A stretch of DNA of 64,000 bases from Candidatus Cohnella colombiensis (GCA_029203125.1 CP119317.1:1364001-1428000); one strand, 5' to 3'; positions 35,353 through 44,505 are shown, numbered from the stretch's first letter. The notes: generated from the letters alone by a model not told the origin. Program-made: numbers and translations.

Positions 35353-35410
35353 ATAGCACCATCGTAATTAAGATAGTATATACAACAATTTTTGTGATAC
35401 GTTTGTTCAT
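35315..35410 (-). CDS. prli42: 31-residue Prli42-like membrane miniprotein
   Basis: On the - strand a 31-codon frame starts with ATG at 35410, with AAAGGATG about 8 nt upstream, and stops at 35315. The product has a basic N-terminus (MNKRITK), one membrane helix (about 8-29) containing MVLSTVLM, and ends in FLFD. This matches Prli42, the stressosome-associated miniprotein described in Listeria and conserved in Bacilli, including the M-V-L-S-T core. Length and arrangement agree. It overlaps the 3' end of lipB by 38 nt. The assignment is by recognition of a short sequence, so moderately sure. Confidence 0.75.
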   Translation of the reverse strand: MNKRITKIVVYTILITMVLSTVLMSVGFLFD

Positions 35411-35510
35411 GAGAGGACATCCTTTCTAAAATAAGAAAAATTTTAATTCTACAGTACCTAATTCTATTGCACCTAGTTCAATTGTATCTAAAGTAACGTC
35501 AGGAGGAAAG

Positions 35511-36650
35511 ATGATGGTTCAAAAAGAGAGATTATTGCAAGAATTTATGGAGTTAATTCGCATTGATAGCGAGACTAAGCATGAGACAGAAATTAGCAAG
35601 GTGCTGAAGCAGAAGTTTACGGCACTTGGATTAGAAGTGACAGAAGATGATGTCGCACAGAAAATTGGACATGGCGCAGGCAATTTATTCGCATGGCTTC
35701 CTGCAACAACTGGGCAGGAGCAAGTTGCACCGATTTTGTTTACTTCCCATATGGACACCGTAGCCCCTGGGAATGGCATTCAACCGCGATTAGATGAGGA
35801 TGGCTATATTCGCAGCAATGGGACGACGATTCTTGGTGCGGATGACAAAGCGGGGCTGTCTGCGATGTTCGAGGCCATCCGTGCGCTAAAAGAAAATAAT
35901 GTGGCTCATGGTGGGATTCAATTCGTCATTACAGTGGGCGAAGAATCCGGACTGCTCGGCTCAAGAGCGATGGATGGATCACGCTTACGTGCAAAGTATG
36001 GATATGCACTCGATTCAAATGGTGCGATTGGCGATATTGCCGTTGCTGCACCGACGAATTCGCGTCAATATATTACGATTCGGGGTAAGGCGGCTCACGC
36101 AGGTGTTAATCCCGAGGATGGAATTAGTGCGATTCAGGTTGCTTCGCGTGCGGTTGCTAAGATGAAGCTTGGGCGGATCGATGCTCAGACGACAGCGAAC
36201 ATTGGCCGGTTTGAAGGAGGTGGCGAAGTGAATATCGTCACGGATTCCATAAAGATATACGCCGAGGCTCGCAGTCAAGTTCAAGAGAAGATGGAGCAGC
36301 AAATCGAGGCTATGCGAGCTGCAGTTGAGAGTGCTACGCAAGAAGCAGGAGCTGAGTTTGAATTTGAGACGATGACAATATATCCAGCGTATAGCTATGG
36401 CGACGAGGATGAAGTCGTTCAGGTAGCTAAAGCTGCGATTGAAGCAATCGGCTTAACGCCGCGTACATTCTCATCAGGCGGCGGAAGTGATGCGAATATG
36501 TTTAACGGTAATGGTGTGCCGACAGTGAACTTGGCAGTGGGCTATGAAGATATTCATACGGTGAAGGAACGGATTAAAGCAGACGATTTGGTGAAAGTAA
36601 CCGAGCTCGTACTGTCGATTATCGAACAGACAGTAAAACAAGGCAAATAG
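35511..36650 (+). CDS. M20 family peptidase, PepT-like (YqjE)
   Basis: A probable zinc-dependent tripeptidase or aminopeptidase, similar to Bacillus YqjE. The 379-residue protein has metal-binding residues in FTSHMDTVAPG, GADDKAG and VGEESGLLGS, a dimerisation domain (about 180-290) and a C-terminal histidine in YEDIHTVKE. AGGAGGAAAG precedes two adjacent ATGs (35511 and 35514). nudF follows after 19 nt. The substrate cannot be told from sequence. Confidence 0.88.
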   Translation: MMVQKERLLQEFMELIRIDSETKHETEISKVLKQKFTALGLEVTEDDVAQKIGHGAGNLFAWLPATTGQEQVAPILFTSHMDTVAPGNGIQPRLDEDGYIRSNGTTILGADDKAGLSAMFEAIRALKENNVAHGGIQFVITVGEESGLLGSRAMDGSRLRAKYGYALDSNGAIGDIAVAAPTNSRQYITIRGKAAHAGVNPEDGISAIQVASRAVAKMKLGRIDAQTTANIGRFEGGGEVNIVTDSIKIYAEARSQVQEKMEQQIEAMRAAVESATQEAGAEFEFETMTIYPAYSYGDEDEVVQVAKAAIEAIGLTPRTFSSGGGSDANMFNGNGVPTVNLAVGYEDIHTVKERIKADDLVKVTELVLSIIEQTVKQGK

Positions 36651-36669
36651 GGGAGCGGGGGAAGCGTCG

Positions 36670-37236
36670 ATGTCAGACAAAGCGATTCAGGAGCATCCAT
36701 TTTATGAACGAACACTAGATTCAGAGCAAATTTTTCAAGGTAGAGTCATTTCGTTACAGGTTGATACGGTTAGCTTACCGAACGGGGAAAGTGCTACAAG
36801 AGAAATTGTACGTCATCCTGGTGCTGTAGCTGTGTTGGCATTAGTCGATAATAAGATGCTTGTTGTGGAACAATTCCGTAAGCCACTAGAGAAGCTCCAA
36901 GTTGAAATTCCTGCAGGTAAGCTCGATCAAGGTGAAGAGCCTGTTGCGGCAGCTGCTAGAGAGTTAGAGGAAGAGACGGGCTATCGTGCGAAATCACTGC
37001 AGCACTTAAGCTCTTTCTCTACATCGCCAGGCTTTGCAGATGAGATCATCCATCTGTATTTTACGAACGATGTGACCAAAGGCGATATCCATCTCGATGA
37101 TGATGAATTCCTCACCTGTGAAGCGATTACCTTAGATCAAGCGATAAGCTATATCGACGAAGGACGGATTTGCGATAGCAAAACGTTATTGGCGGTATAT
37201 GCTTGGCGTATTTACACACTAACAGGCTCGTTCTAA
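36670..37236 (+). CDS. nudF: ADP-ribose pyrophosphatase
   Basis: NudF hydrolyses ADP-ribose to AMP and ribose 5-phosphate. The 188-residue protein has a complete Nudix box beginning at GKLDQGEEP and ending in ARELEEETGY, and the ADPRase-type EIPAGKLD lead-in. GGGGAGCGGGGGAAGC precedes the ATG. Its stop overlaps the start of the next gene by one base. Bacillus YqkG lies in the same context. Confidence 0.93.
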   Translation: MSDKAIQEHPFYERTLDSEQIFQGRVISLQVDTVSLPNGESATREIVRHPGAVAVLALVDNKMLVVEQFRKPLEKLQVEIPAGKLDQGEEPVAAAARELEEETGYRAKSLQHLSSFSTSPGFADEIIHLYFTNDVTKGDIHLDDDEFLTCEAITLDQAISYIDEGRICDSKTLLAVYAWRIYTLTGSF

Positions 37237-38432
37237 TGAGTGTGGAGCAAGCGCCGGATAAGTTAAATCGTTATTTCGCAGATTTGCATGTTCATATCGG
37301 ACGATCGCAAAGTGGTCAACCTGTCAAAATAAGCGCAAGCAAGTCCCTTACATTTCGCTCAATCGCTCATGAGGCAGCGAAGCGCAAAGGGATCGCGATG
37401 ATCGGTATTGTTGATAGCCACTCTCCTGAAGTGCAAGCGGATATGATTGCCTGCTTGGACAATGGCGAGATGGAAGAAATAGCAGGTGGCGGCATTCGCT
37501 ATCAAGGGACGACGTTACTTTTAGGTGTGGAGATGGAAGTGAGGGATGAAGGTGGCGGACCCTATCACTTGCTAGGATTTCTCCCGAATTTACAGGCGAT
37601 GCAGCAATGGACCGAATGGATGAAGTCATGTGTAACCAATATTCACCTTAGTTCTCAGCGACTACGTGTATCAGGTCTTGAGCTTCAGCAAGAGCTACTG
37701 GCACGTGGCGGCATTCTAATTCCTGCACACATCTTCACCCCCCATCGCGGATTGCTGGGCTGTTCATCAGATCGTCTAGACCATAGACTCAAAGCAGATG
37801 GAATCGCAGCGATTGAATTAGGACTGAGTGCGGATACAGATATGGCAGGCCGAATATCTGAGCTGAATCGATACGCTTTCTTATCGAATTCAGATGCGCA
37901 TTCTGCGCAGATGATCGGAAGAGAATGCAATGAGTTTAAATGTGCGGTCCCTTCTTTCGTGGAGCTCGTCCAAACGCTAAGTGGGACGAATGGGAGAGAA
38001 ATTGTTACGAACTACGGACTGCATCCTCTGTTAGGTAAATATCACTCCACTGCTTGCCTTAACTGTAAGACTGTAATTGCGATAGGACATCAAGGTGCTT
38101 GTCCGAAATGCGGAAGCAACAAATTCGTGCGCGGGGTGTCAGGTCGAATCGAGCATTTAGCAGATCAGGACAATTCGCAAGTAATCACTAGGCGTCCACC
38201 TTACCGGCAGCAGGTACCGCTTCATTTTTTCCCAGGTGTCGGACGTGTCATGCGTGAACGGTTGCTAACAGAGGTTGGAACGGAGATGGAGGTGCTACAT
38301 CGCGCTCCTTTGGAGAAGCTGATAGAAGTTGCAGGAGTGCGTATTGCTGATTCCATCATAGATGCAAGAGATGGCAAGCTGACATACACAGCAGGCAGTG
38401 GAGGTACATACGGTAAGATAGGGCATTCATAG
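37236..38432 (+). CDS. PHP-domain DNA endonuclease, EndoQ-like (TIGR00375)
   Basis: The 398-residue protein has an N-terminal PHP metal-binding domain (ADLHVHIG; IVDSHSP; NSDAHSAQ), a zinc ribbon of two CxxC pairs (CLNC and CPKC, near 270-290) and a C-terminal helix-hairpin-helix-like region. This is the EndoQ architecture; EndoQ nicks DNA 5' of deaminated bases such as uracil and hypoxanthine in archaea and some bacteria. ATG 37236 overlaps the nudF stop (TAATG). In Bacillus the same position carries YqxK. Confidence 0.82.
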   Translation: MSVEQAPDKLNRYFADLHVHIGRSQSGQPVKISASKSLTFRSIAHEAAKRKGIAMIGIVDSHSPEVQADMIACLDNGEMEEIAGGGIRYQGTTLLLGVEMEVRDEGGGPYHLLGFLPNLQAMQQWTEWMKSCVTNIHLSSQRLRVSGLELQQELLARGGILIPAHIFTPHRGLLGCSSDRLDHRLKADGIAAIELGLSADTDMAGRISELNRYAFLSNSDAHSAQMIGRECNEFKCAVPSFVELVQTLSGTNGREIVTNYGLHPLLGKYHSTACLNCKTVIAIGHQGACPKCGSNKFVRGVSGRIEHLADQDNSQVITRRPPYRQQVPLHFFPGVGRVMRERLLTEVGTEMEVLHRAPLEKLIEVAGVRIADSIIDARDGKLTYTAGSGGTYGKIGHS

Positions 38433-38500
38433 ATGAATGTTGTTCCACATACACATAGGTACAGGACAAGATGTGTGATGTGGACAAGGGGGCCCTTTTC

Positions 38501-39106
38501 ATGCTGCGTGTGTGGAATTTGTCGGCAAGGAACAATGTACATTTGTACGTGTTTGTCGGAGTTTTGATCGTTGTAGGAGCGATCTTCGGAGTGTTGCTGA
38601 CGAGCGCTTTAACACTGGAGCAGCAGCAGGAATTGTCAGAGCAGTTAAACGTCTATATGTCCGGAATGAGTTCTGATTCCTCACATGCTGCTGTGGTTTT
38701 CTGGGATCGCTTCTTTTTCTATGGCAAATGGTTGTTACTCATCTGGCTACTAGGCATATCGGTCATTGGACTACCGGTCGTATTGTTGCTAGATTTTATA
38801 AAAGGTGTATTAATCGGTTTCTCAGCTGGTATACTTATTCAGCAGTTCGCTTGGAAAGGTGTACTATTGTTTCTTGCTTCCACTGCGATTCAGAACGCGA
38901 TTCTCATTCCTGTGCTTATTATCGCAACAGTGTCCGCTTCGAGATTTGCTTATTTTATCGTACGGGAGCGATTATTTCGCAGAAAAGGTCAGATGATGCC
39001 TCCATTTCTCGCGCACTGTGCAGTCACGGTGTTTATGCTGTTGTTCATATGTGGTGTATGTTGCTATGAAGCATTCGTCTCACCTTTGTTGCTAGGTTGG
39101 GTTTGA
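38501..39106 (+). CDS. spoIIM: Stage II sporulation protein M
   Basis: SpoIIM acts with SpoIID and SpoIIP in septal peptidoglycan thinning and engulfment. The 201-residue protein has about five membrane helices and the family's GFSAGIL segment. ATG 38501 is chosen because AAGGGGG lies 8 nt upstream; an in-frame ATG at 38471 has no site. spoIIM-fur is the Bacillus order. Its stop codon lies inside the fur promoter. Confidence 0.92.
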   Translation: MLRVWNLSARNNVHLYVFVGVLIVVGAIFGVLLTSALTLEQQQELSEQLNVYMSGMSSDSSHAAVVFWDRFFFYGKWLLLIWLLGISVIGLPVVLLLDFIKGVLIGFSAGILIQQFAWKGVLLFLASTAIQNAILIPVLIIATVSASRFAYFIVRERLFRRKGQMMPPFLAHCAVTVFMLLFICGVCCYEAFVSPLLLGWV

Positions 39107-39132
39107 CTTATTCGCAAGGGTCATCCTATAAT
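39103..39132 (+). promoter_or_regulatory. Sigma-A promoter of fur
   Basis: TTGACT (39103-39108), an 18-nt spacer and TATAAT (39127-39132). The -35 contains the spoIIM stop codon, so fur is independently transcribed. It lies 36 nt before the fur ATG. Confidence 0.75.
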
Positions 39133-39167
39133 GGAAGCAAGCTGTTCTTGCGACCGGAGGGGAAAAT

Positions 39168-39620
39168 ATGGAAGCCCGAATTGATAGTATTAAACAAAAA
39201 CTACACGCTCAGGGCTACAAGTTAACCCCACAAAGAGAAGCAACCGTTCGCGTCTTACTAGAGAATGAAGCAGATCACTTAAGTGCAGAAGATGTGTTTA
39301 TGCTCGTCAGAGATAAAGCGCCGGAAATTGGATTAGCGACTGTATATCGGACATTAGAGCTACTCACTGAGATGCATATCGTAGAGAAAATAAATTTCGG
39401 TGACGGTGTTGCACGCTACGATCTTCGTGCGGATAGCGATAAGCACCATCATCATCATCTCATTTGTATCAATTGCGGTTCGATGAGCGAGATTAAAGAA
39501 GACTGGTTAGGTCCGTTAGAAGAGAAGCTGGAGCAGGAATATGGATTCCAAGTACTGGACCACCGCTTAGACTTTCAAGGGGTATGTGCTAAATGTCAAA
39601 GTGAACAAGCGACAAATTGA
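39168..39620 (+). CDS. fur: Ferric uptake regulator family repressor
   Basis: The 150-residue protein has the Fur winged helix (about 15-85; GLATVYRTLELL), the metal site HHHHHLIC and two CxxC zinc sites (CINC, CAKC). The position after spoIIM and before yqzK is that of Bacillus fur, so Fur is likelier than PerR or Zur, although those paralogues share the motifs. GGAGGGG precedes the ATG. Confidence 0.9.
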   Translation: MEARIDSIKQKLHAQGYKLTPQREATVRVLLENEADHLSAEDVFMLVRDKAPEIGLATVYRTLELLTEMHIVEKINFGDGVARYDLRADSDKHHHHHLICINCGSMSEIKEDWLGPLEEKLEQEYGFQVLDHRLDFQGVCAKCQSEQATN

Positions 39621-39637
39621 GCGCTAGATATATAATG

Positions 39638-39682
39638 AAAAGAGATCGTTCTTGGGATTGTGCCAAGAACGATCTCTTTTAA
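39638..39682 (+). terminator. Terminator after fur
   Basis: AAAAGAGATCGTTCTTGG pairs perfectly with CCAAGAACGATCTCTTTT around a 7-nt loop; AATT follows. The A-run on the other side would also work in reverse. Confidence 0.88.
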
Positions 39683-39766
39683 TTATGCCAAAGCAATTCT
39701 AGTAATATATGTTTGCGAATGGGCGTATTCCTCTTATAGACCATATAGGAGAAAGGTGGTATACAG

Positions 39767-40000
39767 ATGAATTATCCTTTAAAGAAGTGGTGGGACCGCA
39801 TGCAGTTTACGTTGCTGTTCCTCGTAATTTCTATTTTTATGCATCATTTTTTCGGGTGGTTTCACGGTTGGATCGGTCCGGAAAATCGATATAAACAGCC
39901 GGTTGGACATGCATCGAAAGTGTTTCAGTCCGGTGAGGGGAATGATCCCACTAGCTCTCCGGGTGATCGGCTTCGTTTGTTTTATTGGCTAGGAGAATAA
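39767..40000 (+). CDS. yqzK: YqzK family protein (DUF4227)
   Basis: A 77-residue protein with one membrane helix (about 13-33) and a conserved C-terminus ending in DRLRLFYWLGE. It matches DUF4227/YqzK, encoded between fur and xerD in Bacillus. Function unknown. GAAAGGTGG precedes the ATG. Confidence 0.85.
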   Translation: MNYPLKKWWDRMQFTLLFLVISIFMHHFFGWFHGWIGPENRYKQPVGHASKVFQSGEGNDPTSSPGDRLRLFYWLGE

Positions 40001-40079
40001 GAGTGACAGTCGGCAAAAGTGAATAAAATGTGGTATATTGTAGTAGTCTGTTATCATTGTTGAAACGTGAGGGAACAGA

Positions 40080-41051
40080 ATGACACTTCGACAGTGGCTA
40101 CAGCTGTTTTTCAATGAATTATTAGAAGTAAAGCGTGTTTCAACCAACACTTTACAAAGCTATAATACAGATTTGAACCATTTCGTAACCGAGCTCGAAA
40201 ATCAAAGTATTGTAGATCCACAGCAGCTTCGATCAGCACATCTTCAAGCCTATTTGAACGAGCTCCGCTCGAACGGTCGCTCGCCTGCTACGCTGAATCG
40301 AAAAATTGTTTCGATCAGACAATTTTGCAAATATATGACGATCCAAAGAGCTTTGCCTTACGATCCAGCGCTACAGCTCGAATCGGCAAAGCTGGAAAAG
40401 AAGCGACCACTAGTGTTATCACAGTCCGAAATGGATAAACTACTTGAATTACCTAATCTCAGTGATGAATATGGATTGCGTGATCGTGCGATGATTGAAC
40501 TGTTATATGCATCGGGATTACGTGTATCAGAATTGATCGCGCTTGATTTGGGACATGTTAGACTCGAAATGGGATTTTTGCTATGCATGGGTTCAGGTGG
40601 CAAAGAACGAATGGTGCCCATCGGTTCACAAAGTGCATTGTGGGTATCGAAGTATATTCACGGGGCTAGAGGGCTATTGCTTAACAAGGATGAACACGAA
40701 GATGCCTTATTCGTGAATCATCTCGGATTACGATTAACGAGACAGGGCTTCTGGAAAACGATGAAAAAGTATGGGAAGCTGCTCGGCGTCGATTTGTCTC
40801 CGCATACGCTTCGACATACGTTTGCGAGCCACTTGTTAGATAATGGTGCGGACATTCGGGCAGTTCAAGAGATGCTCGGTCATGTAGCTCCATCAACGAC
40901 TCAATTGTATCAAAAAGCGCCAAAGCTCAAAATTAAAGAAGTGTATGAACGTAATCATCCGAGGGCACGTACTAGCATGACACAATCAAGTGTGAAAGAA
41001 GGAGATCATGAAGATGAACTTCAAAAAAATAACAGTCATCGTCTTAGATAG
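40080..41051 (+). CDS. xerD: Site-specific tyrosine recombinase XerD
   Basis: XerD with XerC (CodV) resolves chromosome dimers at dif. The 323-residue protein has the N-terminal SAM-like core-binding domain and the catalytic residues in YASGLRVSEL (Arg), HTLRHTFASHLL (His-x2-Arg), LGH and the nucleophile Tyr277. It extends about 46 residues past the tyrosine, longer than usual (about 20), and the extension overlaps deoB by about 38 nt. Its identity as XerD rather than XerC comes from context (Bacillus ripX precedes drm). Confidence 0.92.
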   Translation: MTLRQWLQLFFNELLEVKRVSTNTLQSYNTDLNHFVTELENQSIVDPQQLRSAHLQAYLNELRSNGRSPATLNRKIVSIRQFCKYMTIQRALPYDPALQLESAKLEKKRPLVLSQSEMDKLLELPNLSDEYGLRDRAMIELLYASGLRVSELIALDLGHVRLEMGFLLCMGSGGKERMVPIGSQSALWVSKYIHGARGLLLNKDEHEDALFVNHLGLRLTRQGFWKTMKKYGKLLGVDLSPHTLRHTFASHLLDNGADIRAVQEMLGHVAPSTTQLYQKAPKLKIKEVYERNHPRARTSMTQSSVKEGDHEDELQKNNSHRLR

Positions 41052-42189
41052 TGTAGGAATTGGAGAATTGCCAGATGCAGCCGATTATGGAGACGTTGGA
41101 TCACATACGCTGGGGCACATCGCTGATCGTGTGAAAGGTTTAGCATTACCGAATTTGCGCCGGTTAGGATTAGCAAACATTGCTCAGCTAGCCGATTGGA
41201 GTCCGCAGGAAAATCCAATGGGATACTATAGTAAGATGGCAGAGGTTTCTGTCGGGAAAGATACGATGACGGGTCATTGGGAACTGATGGGACTGCGGCT
41301 TGATACGCCGTTCCGTACGTTTACAGATGGTTTCCCTGCAGAACTTCTTGCTGCATTTGAAGAAGAGACCGGCAGAGCTGTAATTGGCAACAAAGCTGCA
41401 TCGGGCACTGAGATATTGGACGAGCTTGGTGAAGAGCAGATGCGAAGTGGTGCATGGATCGTCTACACATCTGCGGATAGTGTGTTCCAACTTGCAGCTC
41501 ATGAAGAGATCATACCGCTTGAGGAGCTATATGATGCGTGTAGAATTGCCCGTAGATTAACGATGGAGGATCGATTCTCGGTCGGAAGGGTCATTGCACG
41601 ACCTTATATCGGGCAACCAGGTTCATTTAAACGCACGCCGAATCGTCACGACTATGCGGTCAAGCCTCCGGCTAATACGATTCTGAATGAGCTGATGAAC
41701 AATGGCCTAGATGTCATTGCGATAGGCAAGATTAATGACATTTTCAGCGGTGAAGGCATAACGCTCGCATACCCCACGAAGAGTAATGAAGATGGGATAC
41801 AAGTCACGCTACGTGAGATGCAAGCAGATCACAATGGTTTTATTTTCACAAACTTGGTAGATTTCGATTCGTTGTATGGTCACAGACGTGATCCTGAAGG
41901 CTATGGCAGAGCTCTAGAGCAATTCGATCAAGCTTTACCCGATCTGCTTGCGGCAACAGGGCCAGAACACTTGTTGATCATTACAGCTGATCACGGCAAT
42001 GATCCCATTCATCCGGGTACTGACCATACGAGGGAATATGTGCCATTGCTCATGTATAGTCCAGCATTTGAGAGTGCAGGAGCATTAGATGTGCGTTCAA
42101 GCTTTGCTGATATTGCTGCGACGATTGCAGATAACTTCGGTGTAGACTTCAAGACACACGGGACAAGCTTCCTTAATTTACTTAAATAA
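41014..42189 (+). CDS. deoB: Phosphopentomutase
   Basis: DeoB interconverts (deoxy)ribose 1- and 5-phosphates in nucleoside salvage. The 391-residue alkaline-phosphatase-superfamily enzyme has DSVGIGELPDAADYGD, the nucleophile threonine in GKDTMTGHWE and metal ligands in TADHGNDP and GTDHTREYVP. AAGGAG is 9 nt before ATG 41014; ATG 41008 is possible but close. It is followed by punA as in Bacillus drm-pupG. Confidence 0.96.
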   Translation: MNFKKITVIVLDSVGIGELPDAADYGDVGSHTLGHIADRVKGLALPNLRRLGLANIAQLADWSPQENPMGYYSKMAEVSVGKDTMTGHWELMGLRLDTPFRTFTDGFPAELLAAFEEETGRAVIGNKAASGTEILDELGEEQMRSGAWIVYTSADSVFQLAAHEEIIPLEELYDACRIARRLTMEDRFSVGRVIARPYIGQPGSFKRTPNRHDYAVKPPANTILNELMNNGLDVIAIGKINDIFSGEGITLAYPTKSNEDGIQVTLREMQADHNGFIFTNLVDFDSLYGHRRDPEGYGRALEQFDQALPDLLAATGPEHLLIITADHGNDPIHPGTDHTREYVPLLMYSPAFESAGALDVRSSFADIAATIADNFGVDFKTHGTSFLNLLK

Positions 42190-42214
42190 AACTTTTAGAG
42201 GAGAGACTTGTAAT

Positions 42215-43042
42215 ATGTCAACAGTGATCACAAAAGCAATTATTGAAGAAGCAGCAGCATACATCCGCTCCAAGACGAATATTGCGCCGGATATCGGTAT
42301 GATTTTAGGATCAGGACTCGGCGTAATCGGCAACGATCTTGAAGATGCAGTTATTTTTCCATATGAAGAAATCCCGCATTTTCCTGTATCTACTGTAGAA
42401 GGTCATGCAGGTGAGCTTGTTATTGGTAAGCTTCAAGGGCGCAAGGTCGCATTGATGCGCGGTCGATTCCATATGTACGAAGGCTATGAGCCAGAGCGTA
42501 CGGCATTACCAGTTCGAGTGATGAAGGCGCTTGGAGTTAGCTCATTGCTCGTTACGAATGCCGCGGGCGGTGTTAATTTAGGTTATAAACCAGGAAATTT
42601 AATGTTAATCTCTGATCATTTGAATTTAACGGGACGTAATCCGCTCATTGGACCGAACGACAATGCACTTGGTTTACGATTCCCAGATATGTCCGAGCCT
42701 TATAGTAAACGTCTTCGTGATTTGTCGAAGGAAACAGCTGCTCAGCTTGGATTCGAAGTACAAGAGGGTGTATATGCCGGTTTGCTAGGTCCAAACTTTG
42801 AGACACCTGCTGAAATTCGCATGCTCCGCACAATCGGTGCAGATGCGGTAGGGATGTCAACAGTGTCTGAGGTCATTGTCGCACGCCATTCTGGGATCGA
42901 AGTATTGGGAATTTCGTGTATTAGTAACATGGCAGCGGGCATTCTCGATCAACCATTGACGCATGAAGAAGTGATGGAAACGACGGAGCTTGTGAAAGAT
43001 CAATTCATTTCGCTTGTTATGAACGTGCTACCTAAGATGTAG
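42215..43042 (+). CDS. punA: Purine nucleoside phosphorylase
   Basis: The 275-residue enzyme splits purine nucleosides to base and ribose 1-phosphate, feeding DeoB. Motifs are GSGLGVIGND, GRFHMYEGY, TNAAGGVN and GPNFETPAEIRML (trimeric PNP family, Bacillus PupG). AGGAGAG precedes the ATG. A strong terminator follows. Confidence 0.95.
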   Translation: MSTVITKAIIEEAAAYIRSKTNIAPDIGMILGSGLGVIGNDLEDAVIFPYEEIPHFPVSTVEGHAGELVIGKLQGRKVALMRGRFHMYEGYEPERTALPVRVMKALGVSSLLVTNAAGGVNLGYKPGNLMLISDHLNLTGRNPLIGPNDNALGLRFPDMSEPYSKRLRDLSKETAAQLGFEVQEGVYAGLLGPNFETPAEIRMLRTIGADAVGMSTVSEVIVARHSGIEVLGISCISNMAAGILDQPLTHEEVMETTELVKDQFISLVMNVLPKM

Positions 43043-43080
43043 CTGAACAGAATCAAAGGATTAGTTTAACGCTGTATTAG

Positions 43081-43120
43081 CAGTTGGTTGGAGCTTACGC
43101 TCTAGCCAACTGTTTTTTTC
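43081..43120 (+). terminator. Terminator after punA
   Basis: CAGTTGG and GAGC pair with GCTC and CCAACTG around TTAC, followed by TTTTTTTC. Confidence 0.88.
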
Positions 43121-43252
43121 GTTTCATCTGTAGGAGATAATCTGAAGGATCGGGATTTGAATAACAGGAATATTTACCCAACAATGGGGGAAAGCTAAGT
43201 GTTAGAACATATAAGAATGCGTCTGTGATCGGACGCAGAAGGGAGAGCCGCT

Positions 43253-44452
43253 TTGAACGTTTACCGTAACAAAATTAAAGTGCTCTATTTGTTGGTGATG
43301 GGTCTATTGTTACTTGCTATTCCTGCTACAGCTTGGGCAAATGATCGTAAGGGGCAGTCTAGCAAGGCAGATTTGGAACTCGCAATGAGTGCGAAGTCTG
43401 CGATCTTGATGGACGCGGACAGTGGAACGGTCATCTATGAGAAAAATAGTGATGAAGCGCTTCCTCCCGCTAGTATTACGAAGATTATGACGATGCTCCT
43501 CGTTATGGAAGCGATCGATGAGGGGAGGTTGAAGCTAACAGACTCGGTACAGACGAGTGAGTATGCGGCTTCTATGGGAGGATCGCAAATTTTTCTCGAG
43601 CCCGGAGAAGTAATGAATGTTGATGATATGTTAAAGGGAGTAGCGCTTGCTTCAGGCAATGATGCATCTGTTGCGTTAGCAGAGAAGATTGCCGGTAGCG
43701 AGCAGCAATTCGTCGTGATGATGAACGAGAAGGCTCAGCAGCTTGGGATGAAAAATACGACATTTGTTAACTGCAATGGGCTCCCGGCGCAGGGACACCT
43801 ATCTTCTGCGCGCGATATTGCTATAATGTCTCGCGAGCTTTTGAAATATGAGGACATTACAAAATATACAGGGCTCTATCAAGATCATTTACGAAAAAGT
43901 AGCGAAAAACCGTTTTGGCTTGTAAACACCAACAAGCTTGTACGTTTCTATAGCGGTGCAGATGGATTGAAGACGGGATATACTAACGACGCAAAATATT
44001 GCTTGTCAGCGACAGCAAGGCGGGACAATTTGCGTTTGATCGCTGTTGTAATGGGTGAACCGAATACGAAGACACGTAATGCCGAAGCTTCGCATCTATT
44101 CGACTATGCATTCGGACAATTTACGAATGTTGCGATCTATAAGAAGGGTGATCCGATCGGTACGCTAACGGTAGAGAAGGGGGCAGTAAAATCAGTGCCT
44201 CTCGTTGCAAAACATTCCTACAGTGTACTTGTACGCAAAGGGGATGCGGGCAAAGGCATTCGTCATGAATGGATAGTGAACGATAAAGTGAAGGCACCGC
44301 TTGAAGCGGGTGCAAATGTAGGCAAAGTAATCGTCTATCGTAACGATGAGGTCATAGCAGAGTTTGCGATTGAATCACCTCTAACAGTTAATCGCGCTGG
44401 CTGGTGGACACTATTCCGCAGAGCGACGGGACAATTGTTTTTATCCGATTAA
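43253..44452 (+). CDS. dacF: D-alanyl-D-alanine carboxypeptidase DacF
   Basis: A sporulation penicillin-binding protein (S11) that trims cross-links in spore peptidoglycan. The 399-residue protein has a signal peptide (cleavage near ATAWA-ND, residue 29), the catalytic SxxK (Ser74 in ASITK), SGN and KTG (LKTGYT) motifs, and a C-terminal beta domain. The start is TTG 43253 behind AGAAGGGAGAG. A TGCGTC/GACGCA hairpin (43218-43237) precedes the ribosome site. Position before spoIIAA, as in Bacillus, gives the name. Confidence 0.92.
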   Translation: MNVYRNKIKVLYLLVMGLLLLAIPATAWANDRKGQSSKADLELAMSAKSAILMDADSGTVIYEKNSDEALPPASITKIMTMLLVMEAIDEGRLKLTDSVQTSEYAASMGGSQIFLEPGEVMNVDDMLKGVALASGNDASVALAEKIAGSEQQFVVMMNEKAQQLGMKNTTFVNCNGLPAQGHLSSARDIAIMSRELLKYEDITKYTGLYQDHLRKSSEKPFWLVNTNKLVRFYSGADGLKTGYTNDAKYCLSATARRDNLRLIAVVMGEPNTKTRNAEASHLFDYAFGQFTNVAIYKKGDPIGTLTVEKGAVKSVPLVAKHSYSVLVRKGDAGKGIRHEWIVNDKVKAPLEAGANVGKVIVYRNDEVIAEFAIESPLTVNRAGWWTLFRRATGQLFLSD

Positions 44453-44464
44453 GGCTTGGAACTT

Positions 44465-44502
44465 GGCGGCTTAACGCACTTTGCGTCGCCGCCTCTTTTT
44501 TA
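44465..44502 (+). terminator. Terminator between dacF and spoIIAA
   Basis: GGCGGC and ACGCA pair with TGCGT and GCCGCC, followed by TCTTTTTT. In Bacillus subtilis dacF can be cotranscribed with spoIIA late on; readthrough here would have to pass this hairpin. Confidence 0.8.
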
Positions 44503-44505
44503 TAT

